A stretch of DNA of 64,000 nucleotides from Durusdinium trenchii (Eukaryota; Sar; Dinophyceae; Suessiales; Symbiodiniaceae): NCBI GenBank assembly GCA_963970005.1, contig CAXAMN010023673.1, positions 165,787 through 229,786 on the forward strand. The letters run 5' to 3'. Below, one piece after another: positions 23,946 to 33,544 of the stretch. The stretch's first letter is position 1. Each line of letters starts with the position of its first letter. The translations under genes and the position numbers were made by a program. The notes beneath the pieces are model-generated. The model searched no databases. It was not told where the DNA came from and was given only the letters and a program-made list of their open reading frames with translations.

Positions 23946-24371
23946 TTAACATGACAGACCCTTCGTGAGGACGTCTCCTCGTTGCATCGAAGTGTCTGTG
24001 TGACTGATATCAATGTCTTCTGACCCATTGACCACCTCACAGGTTGACGCAACATTAACTCTGCGCGTCTTTGCCAAGTGACGAAGCTTAGCTGAGTATC
24101 CCTTGGCGATGATGGCAGTCACTGCTGAGTTATCCTCAAAGATTGCGAGCCTGGTCGATGGAATGAGAGTCTGCCAAACATGAAGAGTCGGCAGCGCTTC
24201 AGAAAACAATGATGTAGAGAGGGACACGAATTCACTTTCAGTCGTGGACCGTGATACCACACTCTGTCTTTTGCTCCCCCAGCTTAGCAAGGCGAAGCTT
24301 GACGGTCCGGTCAAGGCAAGAACATACCCCGACGTGGACTTCATGGTTCGGACATCCTGCAAAGTCTGCAT
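23946..24371 (-). pseudogene. Copia-type RNase H (element A)
   Basis: This 141-codon minus-strand frame has the Ty1/copia RNase H signature: KSTSGYVLALTG near residues 11-22, SWGSKRQSVVSRSTTESEFV about residues 31-50 (the 'ST-E-E' catalytic Glu region), and FEDNSAVTAI near residues 78-87, giving the next acidic residue. It ends DVLTKGLS, the usual C-terminal phrase of the domain. RNase H removes the RNA strand of the RNA-DNA hybrid made by the RT. It lies in the expected place after the RT and is separated from it by stops. Confidence 0.9.
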
Positions 24372-24457
24372 CGCAGAACAATGAAATGCTTATAGCATAT
24401 CAGGAGCGTCCTGGATTGACATGACACGCGCATACTCATGAGTGAGCTGCAGGTAAC

Positions 24458-25518
24458 CTATCCAGCGAGCGGCTCTCCGGTCTTAACAGACCATGTGGCG
24501 ATATGCTTCGCAAGAAGGTTTATAATGAACATAACATCAGGCCGGGGTATCCTGCGTAACCACATTAGTTTCATGACCAGCTTAGCTGCATGAGGTGCAC
24601 GTTGACCACGGGGTTCATCATCTGACGCAATGAGCGAGCCTTCATCCCAACAAGGAGATGCATAGCTCTTGATTGGCTTGTTCGCCACAGAGCTGGACAC
24701 GTTGCTTAGCAAAAAAACGAAGACTCTAAAGCTAGTGTTTTCTTACCATCCATCCAAACAAGGCGATGATTCCGTCCGAGCACCCTTCCGAACTCATTTG
24801 GAGGGTCTAGGTTTACGTATTCACTTAGTGCGCGCCAGAACTCACCATGTTTTGACTTCACCCCTGACAGCGTCAAATCACCGACGTATACTGACATGAG
24901 CAGGGCTTGGCCAAAGTGGAACGGAGATGGCATATCTGGGAATTCAATCCCGTTTAACTTCTCGTGGAAAATCTTTGACACATGAGCTTGCCAGTGGGCG
25001 GATGATTCTGGGCGCCTACAGGCTCTTGTAGAGCTGCGCACATGGCTGGTGAATGTGCTTCTTTGACGGAGGGACATGACGAAAGTCCTGCGCTTTGTTC
25101 CTCGAGCGCGTGTTGCCTTCAATCGTGGAAAAGGCAACCACAGTGTTCAACGCTGCAATTGAGCTTGGAGCGGAGGCTGCAAGATCTTGGAAGATGGCGC
25201 TTAGTCCCCCTGATCCCTTACTGCATCACCTCTAAGCCCAATTCAGGCTTTGATCTTCCATTTGGAAGGATCTTTTTCATAACCCTTGATGCCAACAATG
25301 ACCATGAGCGCCCCAAAATGCAACGTTTCATTTGGAAATTCCTTGATCACATCGGCTTTCGAGCGAATTTCCTCTTCCAACCAAGTGCTTTCGAGCAACG
25401 GGCCGCTCTTTTCATTGCCAATTGCCTCAAAAACTTCAGGATGTCCCTTCCACTCTTCTCTGTCAAGCAGATGGTGCACGAATGTGGGTGTGAAAAAACT
25501 CTTTGAGACAACTCTCAT
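24458..25518 (-). pseudogene. Copia-type reverse transcriptase (element A), frameshifted
   Basis: Three minus frames together cover the RT. The N-terminal piece (25243-25518) holds the fingers region, with 'AIGNEKSGPLLESTW' and 'GIKGYEKDPSKWKIKA'. The middle piece (24706-25137) has 'RPESSAHWQAHVSKIF', then the catalytic box MSVYVGDLTLSG, where YVGD replaces the usual YVDD, so one active-site Asp is lost. It ends 'EFGRVLGRNHRLV'. The C-terminal piece (24458-24712) has 'PRPDVMFIINLLAKHIATW' from the thumb/connection. Two in-frame stops and a frameshift lie between the first and second pieces. The enzyme is clearly dead. Confidence 0.9.
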
Positions 25519-26382
25519 GCATCATGACAGCAATGGGAACACATGGCATGCCTTTCACTACATGTTGACACATTTGGCGTGGTCGGAACCTGGCCATTGA
25601 TCAAATGCCGAAACAGAGCGCTGAGCATCAATCTACACAAGGGATCAGGGTAAAAGGCTGAGTTCCTAGTATACTTCCTTTGAAGGGGAGCACGACGATC
25701 ATGTGTGCACTCAAGCTTACCCAATGATTCTGCTAATCTTACGTTGTTGGTTACAAATCTCCATGGCTTTCTGGCAGGCTGATCGTCCTTGGCCTTCACT
25801 CCTACAGTACACTCATCAAAGGTGGCTGAGAACAACTGCCTAAGCGTGATCCAAGATGCCAATGGTTCAGACATCCTGAGCAGTAACGGGGCCAATTGAA
25901 CGAAACAAAACCACCATTGTCCAAAACATGGTTTGCAACCCTGATGAACGAATGCATCATTACTATACTCTCTCTCTCCGTTTCTCTCGAAGGATGCTAG
26001 TGAGTCGAGGGTTCTTTGCCTCATTCAACCTTTCCCAAGCACCCCAAGGACCGCATTCAATGGATCCATGAATCGAACAAGCAGGGATGGCCTTCACCTG
26101 TTCATGATCAATGCTTGCTTCCCTAGAAAGGTCGATGTGCTCTTTACAAAACAACTTGAACTCCAAGTTCCTCACCAATTCTTCCAAGAGAAGAGTCTGC
26201 GGCGCAGGCAAATTCAAACAAAAAATGTCCACCAGGAGACGCGTGGACTTGGCTTTGTACCCGCTGTGGCTTGCCAACGGCAGTGGCCGCAGCAGCAGCA
26301 AAAATTTCCTGCACCGGTTCCTCCGGAGCGTTGCAAGACAATGCATCACGCGTAATGTCAAGCAATGCGGCCACGCCGCCAC
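25515..26382 (-). pseudogene. Linker region of element A between protease and RT
   Basis: Two overlapping minus frames (26382-25963 and 26024-25515) carry phrases such as LLVDIFCLNLPAPQTLLL, AKNPRLTSILREK, RKPWRFVTNNVRLAESLGKL and a Cys/His-like ECTHDRRAPLQ. I recognise the second set as a recurring part of dinoflagellate copia-type polyproteins but cannot assign a biochemical role. No integrase catalytic pattern was seen. The region is broken by several stops and at least one frameshift. Confidence 0.55.
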
Positions 26383-26467
26383 TCACTCTTTCTTCATCAT
26401 CGCTCTCAGAGGGCGGAGGGCATATGGGAACCTCCTCCTCGCCCGGAAAGGACAGTCGGAGTGTACT

Positions 26468-27376
26468 CTACATCATCAAGCACCTCTCCAGGCATTCCGG
26501 GGACGAAGTCAAAAGACCTAGCAAAATAAGGAACGTTAGCTCAACCCTGGTGGCCCTGATTCGATTCTCTTCATTGGGTTTGTACTGGAACTTTGAACAG
26601 TCCTTGATGTAACATGGCAACTGATTTGGCAACCAAAGAAAACCCATCCCCGAGCTGATGTCAAGACCCACCAAACGAACAAATGGACATGACTCCAACA
26701 CGAAATGATTGGCTTCTTTGAAAACTCCCTCCTCTTTGTCTTTCAAGCCAATGGCATCACTCGAATCGCGATTGCCTCCACCTGTGGTGAACCTTAGGCT
26801 CTCACTTGACGGGACCACGAACCGATCGAAAAAATCATGATGGATCCCCTGACGCTCCAAAGCTTGCAAGGAAACAAGATGACGACCGGCACCGGTGTCG
26901 GCAGCGAACTCGAGACATCCTTCAGCCGGCATGGCCATGGATGACAATGCAGCGACAATGGCAACTGCAGCCATCACTTTGCCTTTGCAAGCAGGCTTGG
27001 GCGATGTCTTGGGCTTGGGCTTCGGCTCAGCCTTCAGCCCTGGTGAACTCTCAGCTTTCACCTCTTCGTGCAAATAAGCACATGAGCTTCCATGAACACA
27101 ACCTGACGGCATCTGAAAGAAAACACAAGGCGTCTTTGCTTTATCTTCCCTTGACGAACCCTTACCTTTACCCTTACCATCTTTCCCTTTTCCTTTCTCT
27201 TCTTTTGCTTTGCCTTTTGCATCCCCTTTCGAAGAAACATCTGCAACAGCGGCCGGGGCTTCTTTTGCAGGAGCTGCTTTGGCAGGATTGGCATGAGCAT
27301 TTGGCCTCTCGTTGGGGTTCTTTTCTCTTCCAAGCTTTTGGCTTCTCTGACAACTCGATTGAGCGGGCATTGACAT
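26468..27376 (-). pseudogene. Gag CCCH finger and aspartic protease (element A)
   Basis: A 302-codon minus frame starts with a Lys/Gly-rich basic linker (residues 50-75). It continues with a CCCH zinc finger, C84-x8-C93-x5-C99-x3-H103, of the nucleic-acid-binding type, then a Pro/Lys-rich spacer. Next is a retropepsin-like protease with the catalytic triplet D160-T-G-A-G, followed by the flap-like LRFTTGGGN and VRLVGLDISSGMGFLWLPNQ. Fusion of finger and protease in one frame is normal for copia polyproteins. The finger would bind element RNA; the protease would cut the polyprotein. The neighbouring gag core overlaps in another frame, so at least one frameshift separates them. Confidence 0.85.
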
Positions 27377-27704
27377 CTTCCCTTTCTTCTACAAGGTGCT
27401 GTTGAAGCCTACGCCGACGCCGCAAAAACTCAAACTCTCTAAGCTGAGATGTTGGGGGCGAACGCTTGATTTCATCAATGGTCCTTTCGAGTTTCCGAAC
27501 ATTCCTCAACCGATGAAACAACCATTCACCGAGCATTCGAGGCTGAGGCCAATCTGCGGGATCTATGGAATTCAGGGCCATGACATTTCCACTAAACTCC
27601 TGAAGATCCTTCAACGAGAAGCCACTGAGCTCAACCTGAAAGATGCTTTGCGACGCGAGCAACGAACCACGAGCGCGATCGAGATCGAAGTGTCGAGCAA
27701 CCAC
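27174..27704 (-). pseudogene. Gag core (element A)
   Basis: This 176-codon minus frame contains a helical capsid-like segment: ARGSLLASQSIFQVELSGFS, LKDLQEFSGNVMALN, LGEWLFHRLRNVRKLERTID and EIKRSPPTSQLREFEFLRRR. I recognise it as the gag core common to dinoflagellate copia-type elements. Past about residue 120 the frame overlaps the finger/protease frame out of phase, marking a frameshift near 27350. Upstream, 27611-27838 continues gag-like sequence in another frame. Capsid proteins of this kind package element RNA into virus-like particles. Confidence 0.7.
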
Positions 27705-28056
27705 ATGTACAAGATCATTCTTCCTTGAGGTACCGTGGACTGACGCGCGCAGTGTTCAATCATACCCTTGAACCTTGAACAAACGCCCTGGGATCGCTCG
27801 CGCGCTATTGGGAAGCTCAGATGCGAGCCATCTATCAAACCGTGGAATCAGTCCGGATGAACTTTGGCATTCCCCTCTTCATGACCTACCTCGAAAGCTG
27901 TGGCGGCCCACTTGGACAAGTACTCTCCTGAAGAAATGTCCAAGCGAACTAGCATCAGAAAGAAATCTGTCTGTGGAACAACCTCCAACTTTGAACGCAA
28001 CAAAGCCCTTGAATCAACAATCTCCCTTTCTTAAGCGTGAGAGGGTGAGTCAGAGA

Positions 28057-29177
28057 TCAACGCATCCTCATTGTCTGACTCACACCACCCCCCTGATCGT
28101 CAGGCTCCGGCGGACCACCAGGAACGCCACCTGATTGGCGAAAGCCTCGAAGCCAATCGGAAAACTTTCGAACCGTTTCATGAGCACGGAATGCAGGAGA
28201 TGACAAATCATGTCTATGCGCCACGTTATTTTGGCTAGTCTCATTACCATGACCTGAAGACTTAGACTCCATTGAACTCATTCTGTTTGACATGACAATG
28301 TCTGAATGGCTTCCATGATCGAATGCAGCATTGGTTCATTACTGCTTCCAAAGTCCTTCGAAGAAACCGCTTCAGGCTCTGGCACTGGAGCGAGTGCAAT
28401 GTGCTGAGCGCTAGCGGCGCCTGATGCAGCCAGACTATAGCCTCCAGTTCCAAGACACGAGACTTCGAACGATCAAGCTCATGAGACAACGTGCTGATTT
28501 CTGAATCCTTCTGACCCAGGAGGTTGGTGGTGTACGCCTTGGTTTCTGACGCCTTGGTGAGCTCCTCCTTGGCTTTATGGAGCTGGCTTTCGAACAGTCT
28601 GATCCTGAAGGCCTTTCTTGGTACGCTGAACGGACTCATGCAAACTTGCAATGATTGAACCTTTCTCAACACAACCCGATTGGAGATTCTCTACGTTACC
28701 CTTCAGCTCTTCCACCATCATGGTAAGGTGGTTGATGTGATTACATGCCTGTTGGTATATATCTTTTGATAAACCTTCATGCTGTGCCCTGGTCTCGGGT
28801 TCGCTTAGCATCCTCTGAGACCCTGTTACCAACCTCCCGTACTCATTGGGTCGATTCCCATGATTGCTACCTGAATGCGCTCGCTCATCGTGCATGTGCA
28901 AAGCTTGATGAACAGTTGGCTGAACATTGCCAAAATTAAGTTCGAGAACAGAAGGCTGACTTACTTGAAGGCCACTTGATGAAGGTCCACGAAAGTCTGT
29001 CAAAGCAGGCATTGAGGGTGAACTTGAAGGCAATGCCTGAGGCTCACCTACCGGCCTTAAGGTTTCGGACGGCTGTGGACACTGAAGTACGACGTGAACT
29101 TGATTGCCTCTTCCTTGGTGTCCCTCAACCACCGGATGACTGCGATCGACTTCTAACATGCATTGCACCGGCAACAA
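28057..29177 (-). pseudogene. Gag-like N-terminal/coiled-coil region
   Basis: Three minus frames (28293-28057, 28672-28262, 29177-28575) encode a Ser/Gly/Pro-rich segment and two coiled-coil stretches, for example HINHLTMMVEELKGNVENLQ and KEELTKASETK with SHELDRSKSRVLELEA. Heptad hydrophobics are visible. It sits just upstream of the gag core and in the same direction, so it is most simply the N-terminal part of element A's gag. I do not recognise a family, and a host coiled-coil gene fragment is possible. Confidence 0.4.
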
Positions 29178-29383
29178 TGTCTAACGGACTGTCAATGATT
29201 AAATTCAATGATGATGACTGTTCTTCTGACATGCTTTTGGATCAGCAACCACTTCTATTGAAAGAACTACGCAAAAGCGATCGGATGACGCGCGAAAGCA
29301 AGAGCACGCCCTTCCTTTTTCGCACCTTGCGGCGCTGACGCTGCCGAGCAAGGATTCTGCGAGCACTCACCGGGATGCACCTC

Positions 29384-29956
29384 TCAGCTTGGCAAGCGGC
29401 ACACGAAATGCCTGACTGGGATCTTCTGCCAATGAAAAGGTTCGAACAAAAGCCTCGGTTTAAGAACAAGACCAGTCGTAGAACTGATGCGGAGCAACGA
29501 TCTGTGAGCACGTGGCTTCCTCACTTGAAAGGCCACCTGACCTGAACCCCAGAATTCAGAAATGACTTCGGGATTGTCGTCATAGAGGAACGCAAGCCCC
29601 GACGATAGTGCCTGGCAGGCGGACAATTTGCCGGCTTCACCGTAACGTTGCTCTGTAATGAGGATATCGCGAACTGGCAGGTTGGAGATCTCAGTATGGT
29701 AAAGCAGGTTTTCCAGATTCGCTTGGGACCTTTCAATGTGAGAGCAAATGATGATCTCTGCGGTGTTGCCTGCGTTGTTAATCTCTTCACGAAGAAAGCG
29801 CAAGGACTCAATATGGCGAGGTGGTATTCCGTCACCCGTTGGCCGCTCAGTGTAGTGCCTTGAATGGCGATCAGTATCAAGAACTTGGTGCCATTCGTAC
29901 ACTATAATAGATGCTGTTTCAACCTTGGCAAAGACCCTCAATCGACCGCTCTGCAC
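29384..29956 (-). CDS. HAD-like protein fragment beside element A
   Basis: A 190-codon frame has the four motifs of the HAD hydrolase fold in order: D27-T-D29 in VLDTD after a hydrophobic strand (motif I), S72 in IIICSH (motif II), K110 in RYGEAGK (motif III), and D126-D127 in FLYDDNPEV (motif IV). Spacing and hydrophobic strands fit a small HAD domain without a large cap. From general familiarity with dinoflagellate proteins, I have the impression that similar 'HAD-like' domains occur repeatedly there near retroelement sequence. Substrate is unknown; a phosphatase activity is a guess. The frame overlaps the upstream ORF (29938-30330) in another phase, so a frameshift or splice junction lies near 29945. 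After about residue 150 the translation loses conservation. Confidence 0.5.
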   Translation of the reverse strand: MQSGRLRVFAKVETASIIVYEWHQVLDTDRHSRHYTERPTGDGIPPRHIESLRFLREEINNAGNTAEIIICSHIERSQANLENLLYHTEISNLPVRDILITEQRYGEAGKLSACQALSSGLAFLYDDNPEVISEFWGSGQVAFQVRKPRAHRSLLRISSTTGLVLKPRLLFEPFHWQKIPVRHFVCRLPS

Positions 29957-30330
29957 CGGCCGTTCTCAACAATGAACACGCGCGCACTTGGATGAAAAGG
30001 TGCGATCTGAGTGTGTCCAATCGGTGCAATCTCAGCGTTCTCGTCCTCAATCACAAGGATGCGGCTGCGACTCACCCGCCGCACGCCGTTCAGCAAGGCC
30101 TTCAAAGCCCCTTCGCTCCATGGACTCACGAAACCAAAGCTCTTGGGGACCAACCGAACGACCTGTGATGCAATCACCGACAGAGGTCGTGCACGAGGAA
30201 GGGTGATCGCCGCCCCAGTCGAAACACCAGCCTCGGCTTCCTCCTCTGAGGATTCAGGATCCCAAAGAAGCCTAGGCGTGAACAACGGTCGAGACTGCCC
30301 TCCCGAATGCACAATCGGGATCTCCTCCAC
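29938..30330 (-). CDS. Unrecognised minus-strand open frame upstream of the HAD-like ORF
   Basis: This 130-codon frame is moderately acidic in its first third (DPESSEEEAEAG) and has short alternating hydrophobic stretches later (SRILVIEDENAEI, ARVFIVENG). I do not recognise it. It runs directly into the HAD-like frame with a phase change, so the two may once have been one protein, with this part as its N-terminal region. The plus strand is also open here, so coding status is uncertain. Confidence 0.25.
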   Translation of the reverse strand: MEEIPIVHSGGQSRPLFTPRLLWDPESSEEEAEAGVSTGAAITLPRARPLSVIASQVVRLVPKSFGFVSPWSEGALKALLNGVRRVSRSRILVIEDENAEIAPIGHTQIAPFHPSARVFIVENGRCRAVD

Positions 30331-30419
30331 AGGAACGCCCTGTTCCTCAGCTGCGTTGCGAGCAAACGCAGTCCTGCGGCGCTTAGCTGCCGCACCTGAC
30401 CGAATGCCGCGGTGACGCT

Positions 30420-31400
30420 GGCCGGTCAGGGTCCTTCAACCGCGGGCGCGGGGTAAAATGTAATGTTGTTCCTAGTAACACCAAACACCAACAACAACAA
30501 TCAAACAAAGCCGATACGGCTGACAACCATTTGAAGTGGAAACCAGCCCAACCAAAAGCAAACAGTCAACACAACAAGCGCTCTGACGGGTCGCGCCTGT
30601 TTTCATCTTGAGCCAAATACAAGTAACGCATAAAGCATGTACATATATGAGAGGGCTGCTATACAGGGCAAAACTCAAGTATAATATTCGGCCTGAAAAT
30701 TATGTGTATGTCTTGAATGTTCTAAATGTATTTCTTGAAATTTCTGCTTCTAGATCTTGAAGATGTATTGTTTTATATTATGTTATACTATGTTTTACTT
30801 AAATTCCATCTTGACTCATCATGATTCATTTTTGCTAGAAAATGAGGAACCCTCACTAGAAAATGAAGGGGCAAAAGAATCAAGAAAACACGGTGTCTAG
30901 AAAATGACCTTGGAAATCCTTGGAAGCATGCCTAATTATTTACCTGCGTGTCTCATATTCTAGTGAACTATATTTTCTCTATATAGAAAATGCAACACCT
31001 GACCCCCTCTTGACTAAAGAATGCCCGTTTTCTACAGACGTCAACCCCTCCCATTTTCTAGTCCGAATATCCTGGGGGATCTTGTTGGTGGCTTCCCTTC
31101 AACAAAGATTAACAAAGTAAACGAAATGAGCCAAGGTTGAGGCAGCGTGTTATCCAAAAAAAGAATCTCACATCAGTGATCAGCAAATACCGGACCATTT
31201 GACTTGCACAGTTTCGATCTGAATCCGTCCACTGCCACTTCTGCATGGAAACAAACCGTCACTTCCCATCTATATATCATCCGTCCTGTGCAAATGGCTA
31301 TGCAAATGAGGCTGTGAGCAGAACCTCAACTAACTGCGGACAACATGTTTGACAATCTGGGCTTGTCATAAGCTGAGCTCTGCGCCCTCCTTGAAATGAG
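30420..31400. other. No gene recognised; CTAGAAAATGA motif cluster
   Basis: The word CTAGAAAATGA occurs at 30835-30845, 30856-30866 and 30897-30907. A diverged forward copy (ATAGAAAATG) is near 30985, and reversed-sense partial forms (TTTTCTAC, TTTTCTAG) are near 31027 and 31055. The rest is AT-rich and without a recognisable gene. Confidence 0.5.
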
Positions 31401-31598
31401 CTATGGCCTCTCAGTTGCCAAGAGTGAGGAAAACATCACTCATGAAACGTCCTTTCAAGCCGTTTTCCTTTTTGCATGCCTTGGTGCGGGTATCTGCTGG
31501 CCGACCACCCTCATCAACGAAGCTCCGCGCTGGCTGAAAGTCCTGCACCTCAAGGCAGACAAGCACCCAGGTTTGACATTTACGTGTTCCCATCTGAG

Positions 31599-33542
31599 TC
31601 AAAAAGCTGTGGGTTGCACTGGCATGTTAACTTTCACCACGGCCACAGGCCAGCAACCTGCAAGTAGAACTGCGTATTCACGGCCTGCCGCAAGAACGAC
31701 ACACATCCATTGTGACTTTTCCACCTTTACTGCAGTGCTTAGGCTTTGACGTATCGAGTATGTGTGGATCTGAAACTGGAGCGTTGCAAGGCCCTCAAAC
31801 GTGGTACCAACTAATACAAGCCCAGAGCTTGGAACATCAAGTCTGTGGATAAAGCCATACTCAAAAGTGGCCAACCGCACCACTCTGGAGGTCTCCTGAT
31901 CTTGAACGAAGTGAGACAGGAGTCTCGTCCTTCCACTTCCAACAGTTTTGTTCCTCTTCGCATCAACTTCCCAATTGGGTGGCTTGTAAATCACCAAAAT
32001 ACCTCTTAGCTTTGCCAACACTCGTGGAGCATTCATATCGGTTGCTGGGAGCACATCAGGAGGGCTGAGCCTTTGGGTATCAAGCTCTGTGCCATCAAGG
32101 TTTCGCCCAGTATCCAAAAGCTCACATTGCAAACACTTGCTTAGATGGGCAGAAAGCCGGCCGCAAAACGAGAATGCCCAAACAATCTGACAAATATGAT
32201 TCGCATACCTGCTTGCCACCTCGTAGGAGCTGTAGATGTCCGCACTATGTGCGTGCAGAAAATCAGATGAACAAATCAGTGTGTCTGCTGCACCGAAAAT
32301 AGGGTCACGCAAACGCAGTAAATTGGTATGCGATCACAAAATGTTTGCTAAGCCTTGCAAGTCGAACTCTGCCAGGCATGCAATGCACGCTGTGGAGATT
32401 GCTGCAAGAAGAGAAGTAGCAGGAGCTTGCAAGGTTGAGAAAGCTTACACTGTGTTTGATAGATTCTGAGGGTGCATTTCTGTCACAGTACGCATTGCTG
32501 CCTCCTGCAATCCATACAATGAGAATCCTTCGAAAGTGAGAGTTGCACAAGTTCAAGCCGTGTTGGACACATCTTGACCCGTGAAGGTGTCCAGTTTGCT
32601 GGCTGCCTCATGCGATAGGGCCATGAGTGCACAAGAATCCTCATGCATCACAGTGGCGAGTTCCCAGAAAATGTTTGATATGTTTTGTGCATCAAATTCG
32701 CCATGCATGTGTTTCACTCTGAGAGACAAAGCTTGAAAGAGCGAGCAGTTTGGCACAGCAAGGCCACCAAAGGTCCAAACTATGTTCGCTACGTTCTGGC
32801 TCTGCAACTCAGAGGTCTTGCTGATGACAGCACTTGCCAAAGAGGACAATTGAAGTTCGTGAAAAAGCTCCAAGCGAGACACCCTTCATGCCATGTTGGC
32901 TGATCCCTGCGGTGTGAACTCGCCTATTCTCTGCAAGGACATATCAGCAACTCCCATCACAAGCGGCATATGCCGAGCAATCAGAGTTCCTTGCGTCCAC
33001 ATGATGTTTGCCATATTCTGCTGTGAAAGCTCAATAAGGCGAGCAGCCGAGTCTTCCAAGAGAGAGCTCAAAAGGGCAAAGTCTTGGGAGCCGATTACTC
33101 CAAGTGTTCAAACGATGTTCGCTGTGCCTTGGGGTGAGAAGCGGTAGGAACATGATCGGGAAAGCTTCGACAAAAGAGGCGTCGATTTGAGGCTGAGTTT
33201 CCCATATGTCCATAGAATGTTCGCAATGCCCTGAGCGGATTTGTCAAGCGAATCCCTTTCCAGCCTGGCAGCACTTGCTGCTAAAAACCTTTCCCCTCGC
33301 AGCAACAGCACACTGAATGATCACAGCACATTGGCCAATCCCTAAATGTCGAAACTCTACACTTTCTGAAGTGCAGCGAGCGTCACAGCCTCAAGCAGTG
33401 TAGCGTGTGCTCTGCCCGGATGGCAGCAGTGGCCTTCATCAGATACTGGAGGCTGATCACCATCAGCCGCCCCATATGAAAGGCTTTTCATCTCAGATGC
33501 ACAAACGCAGATGAGTTCTGCGGTTCTTGATGGAGAACTCAC
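31599..33542 (-). pseudogene. Helical-repeat (OPR/FAST-like) plus RluA-type pseudouridine synthase, in-frame stops
   Basis: One minus-strand phase runs about 648 codons without a frameshift. Residues up to about 410 form about eleven helical repeats of ~37-40 residues with the signature Q-[GND]-x-[AS]-N-x-x-W, the pattern of octotricopeptide/FAST-type RNA-binding repeats seen in organelle RNA factors. The last part is a pseudouridine synthase of the RluA kind: YKPPNWEVD, then FIHRLDVPSSGLVLV with the catalytic Asp of HRLD near 31836. The domain is cut short after QFQIHTYS; a stretch at 31411-31602 in another phase (EGGRPADTRTKA) may be its continuation. Eight in-frame stops occur at low positions 33357 (TAG), 33342 (TAG), 33321, 33108, 32886, 32553 and 32334 (all TGA), and 32445 (TAA). 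Six fall exactly at the conserved Trp and one at the conserved Gln. It looks intronless, as in a retroposed copy. A decayed copy is the plain reading. Confidence 0.8.
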
Positions 33543-33544
33543 TG

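Larger units (their letters stand above)
23860..29180 (-). mobile_element. Decayed Ty1/copia-type retrotransposon (element A)
   Basis: Reading down the minus strand the order is a coiled-coil gag-like region, gag core, Lys/Gly-rich linker with CCCH finger, aspartic protease, a linker region, reverse transcriptase and RNase H. RT before RNase H, and the RNase H motifs, place it in Ty1/copia. The coding sequence is split into at least eight frames by frameshifts and stops, so it is inactive. No LTR pair was found, and the 5' limit is uncertain: the gag-like coiled-coil part (28.2-29.2 kb) may belong to another gene. No integrase catalytic motif was recognised between protease and RT. Confidence 0.8.

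Noticed and set aside
26271-27405. Plus-strand open frames of up to 199 codons across the gag/protease region
   Set aside because: They are the complement of the Lys/Gly-rich linker and protease, giving Leu/Pro-rich translations.
28745-29338. Plus-strand open frames opposite the gag/coiled-coil region
   Set aside because: They are antisense to recognisable minus-strand element sequence and show no conserved pattern.
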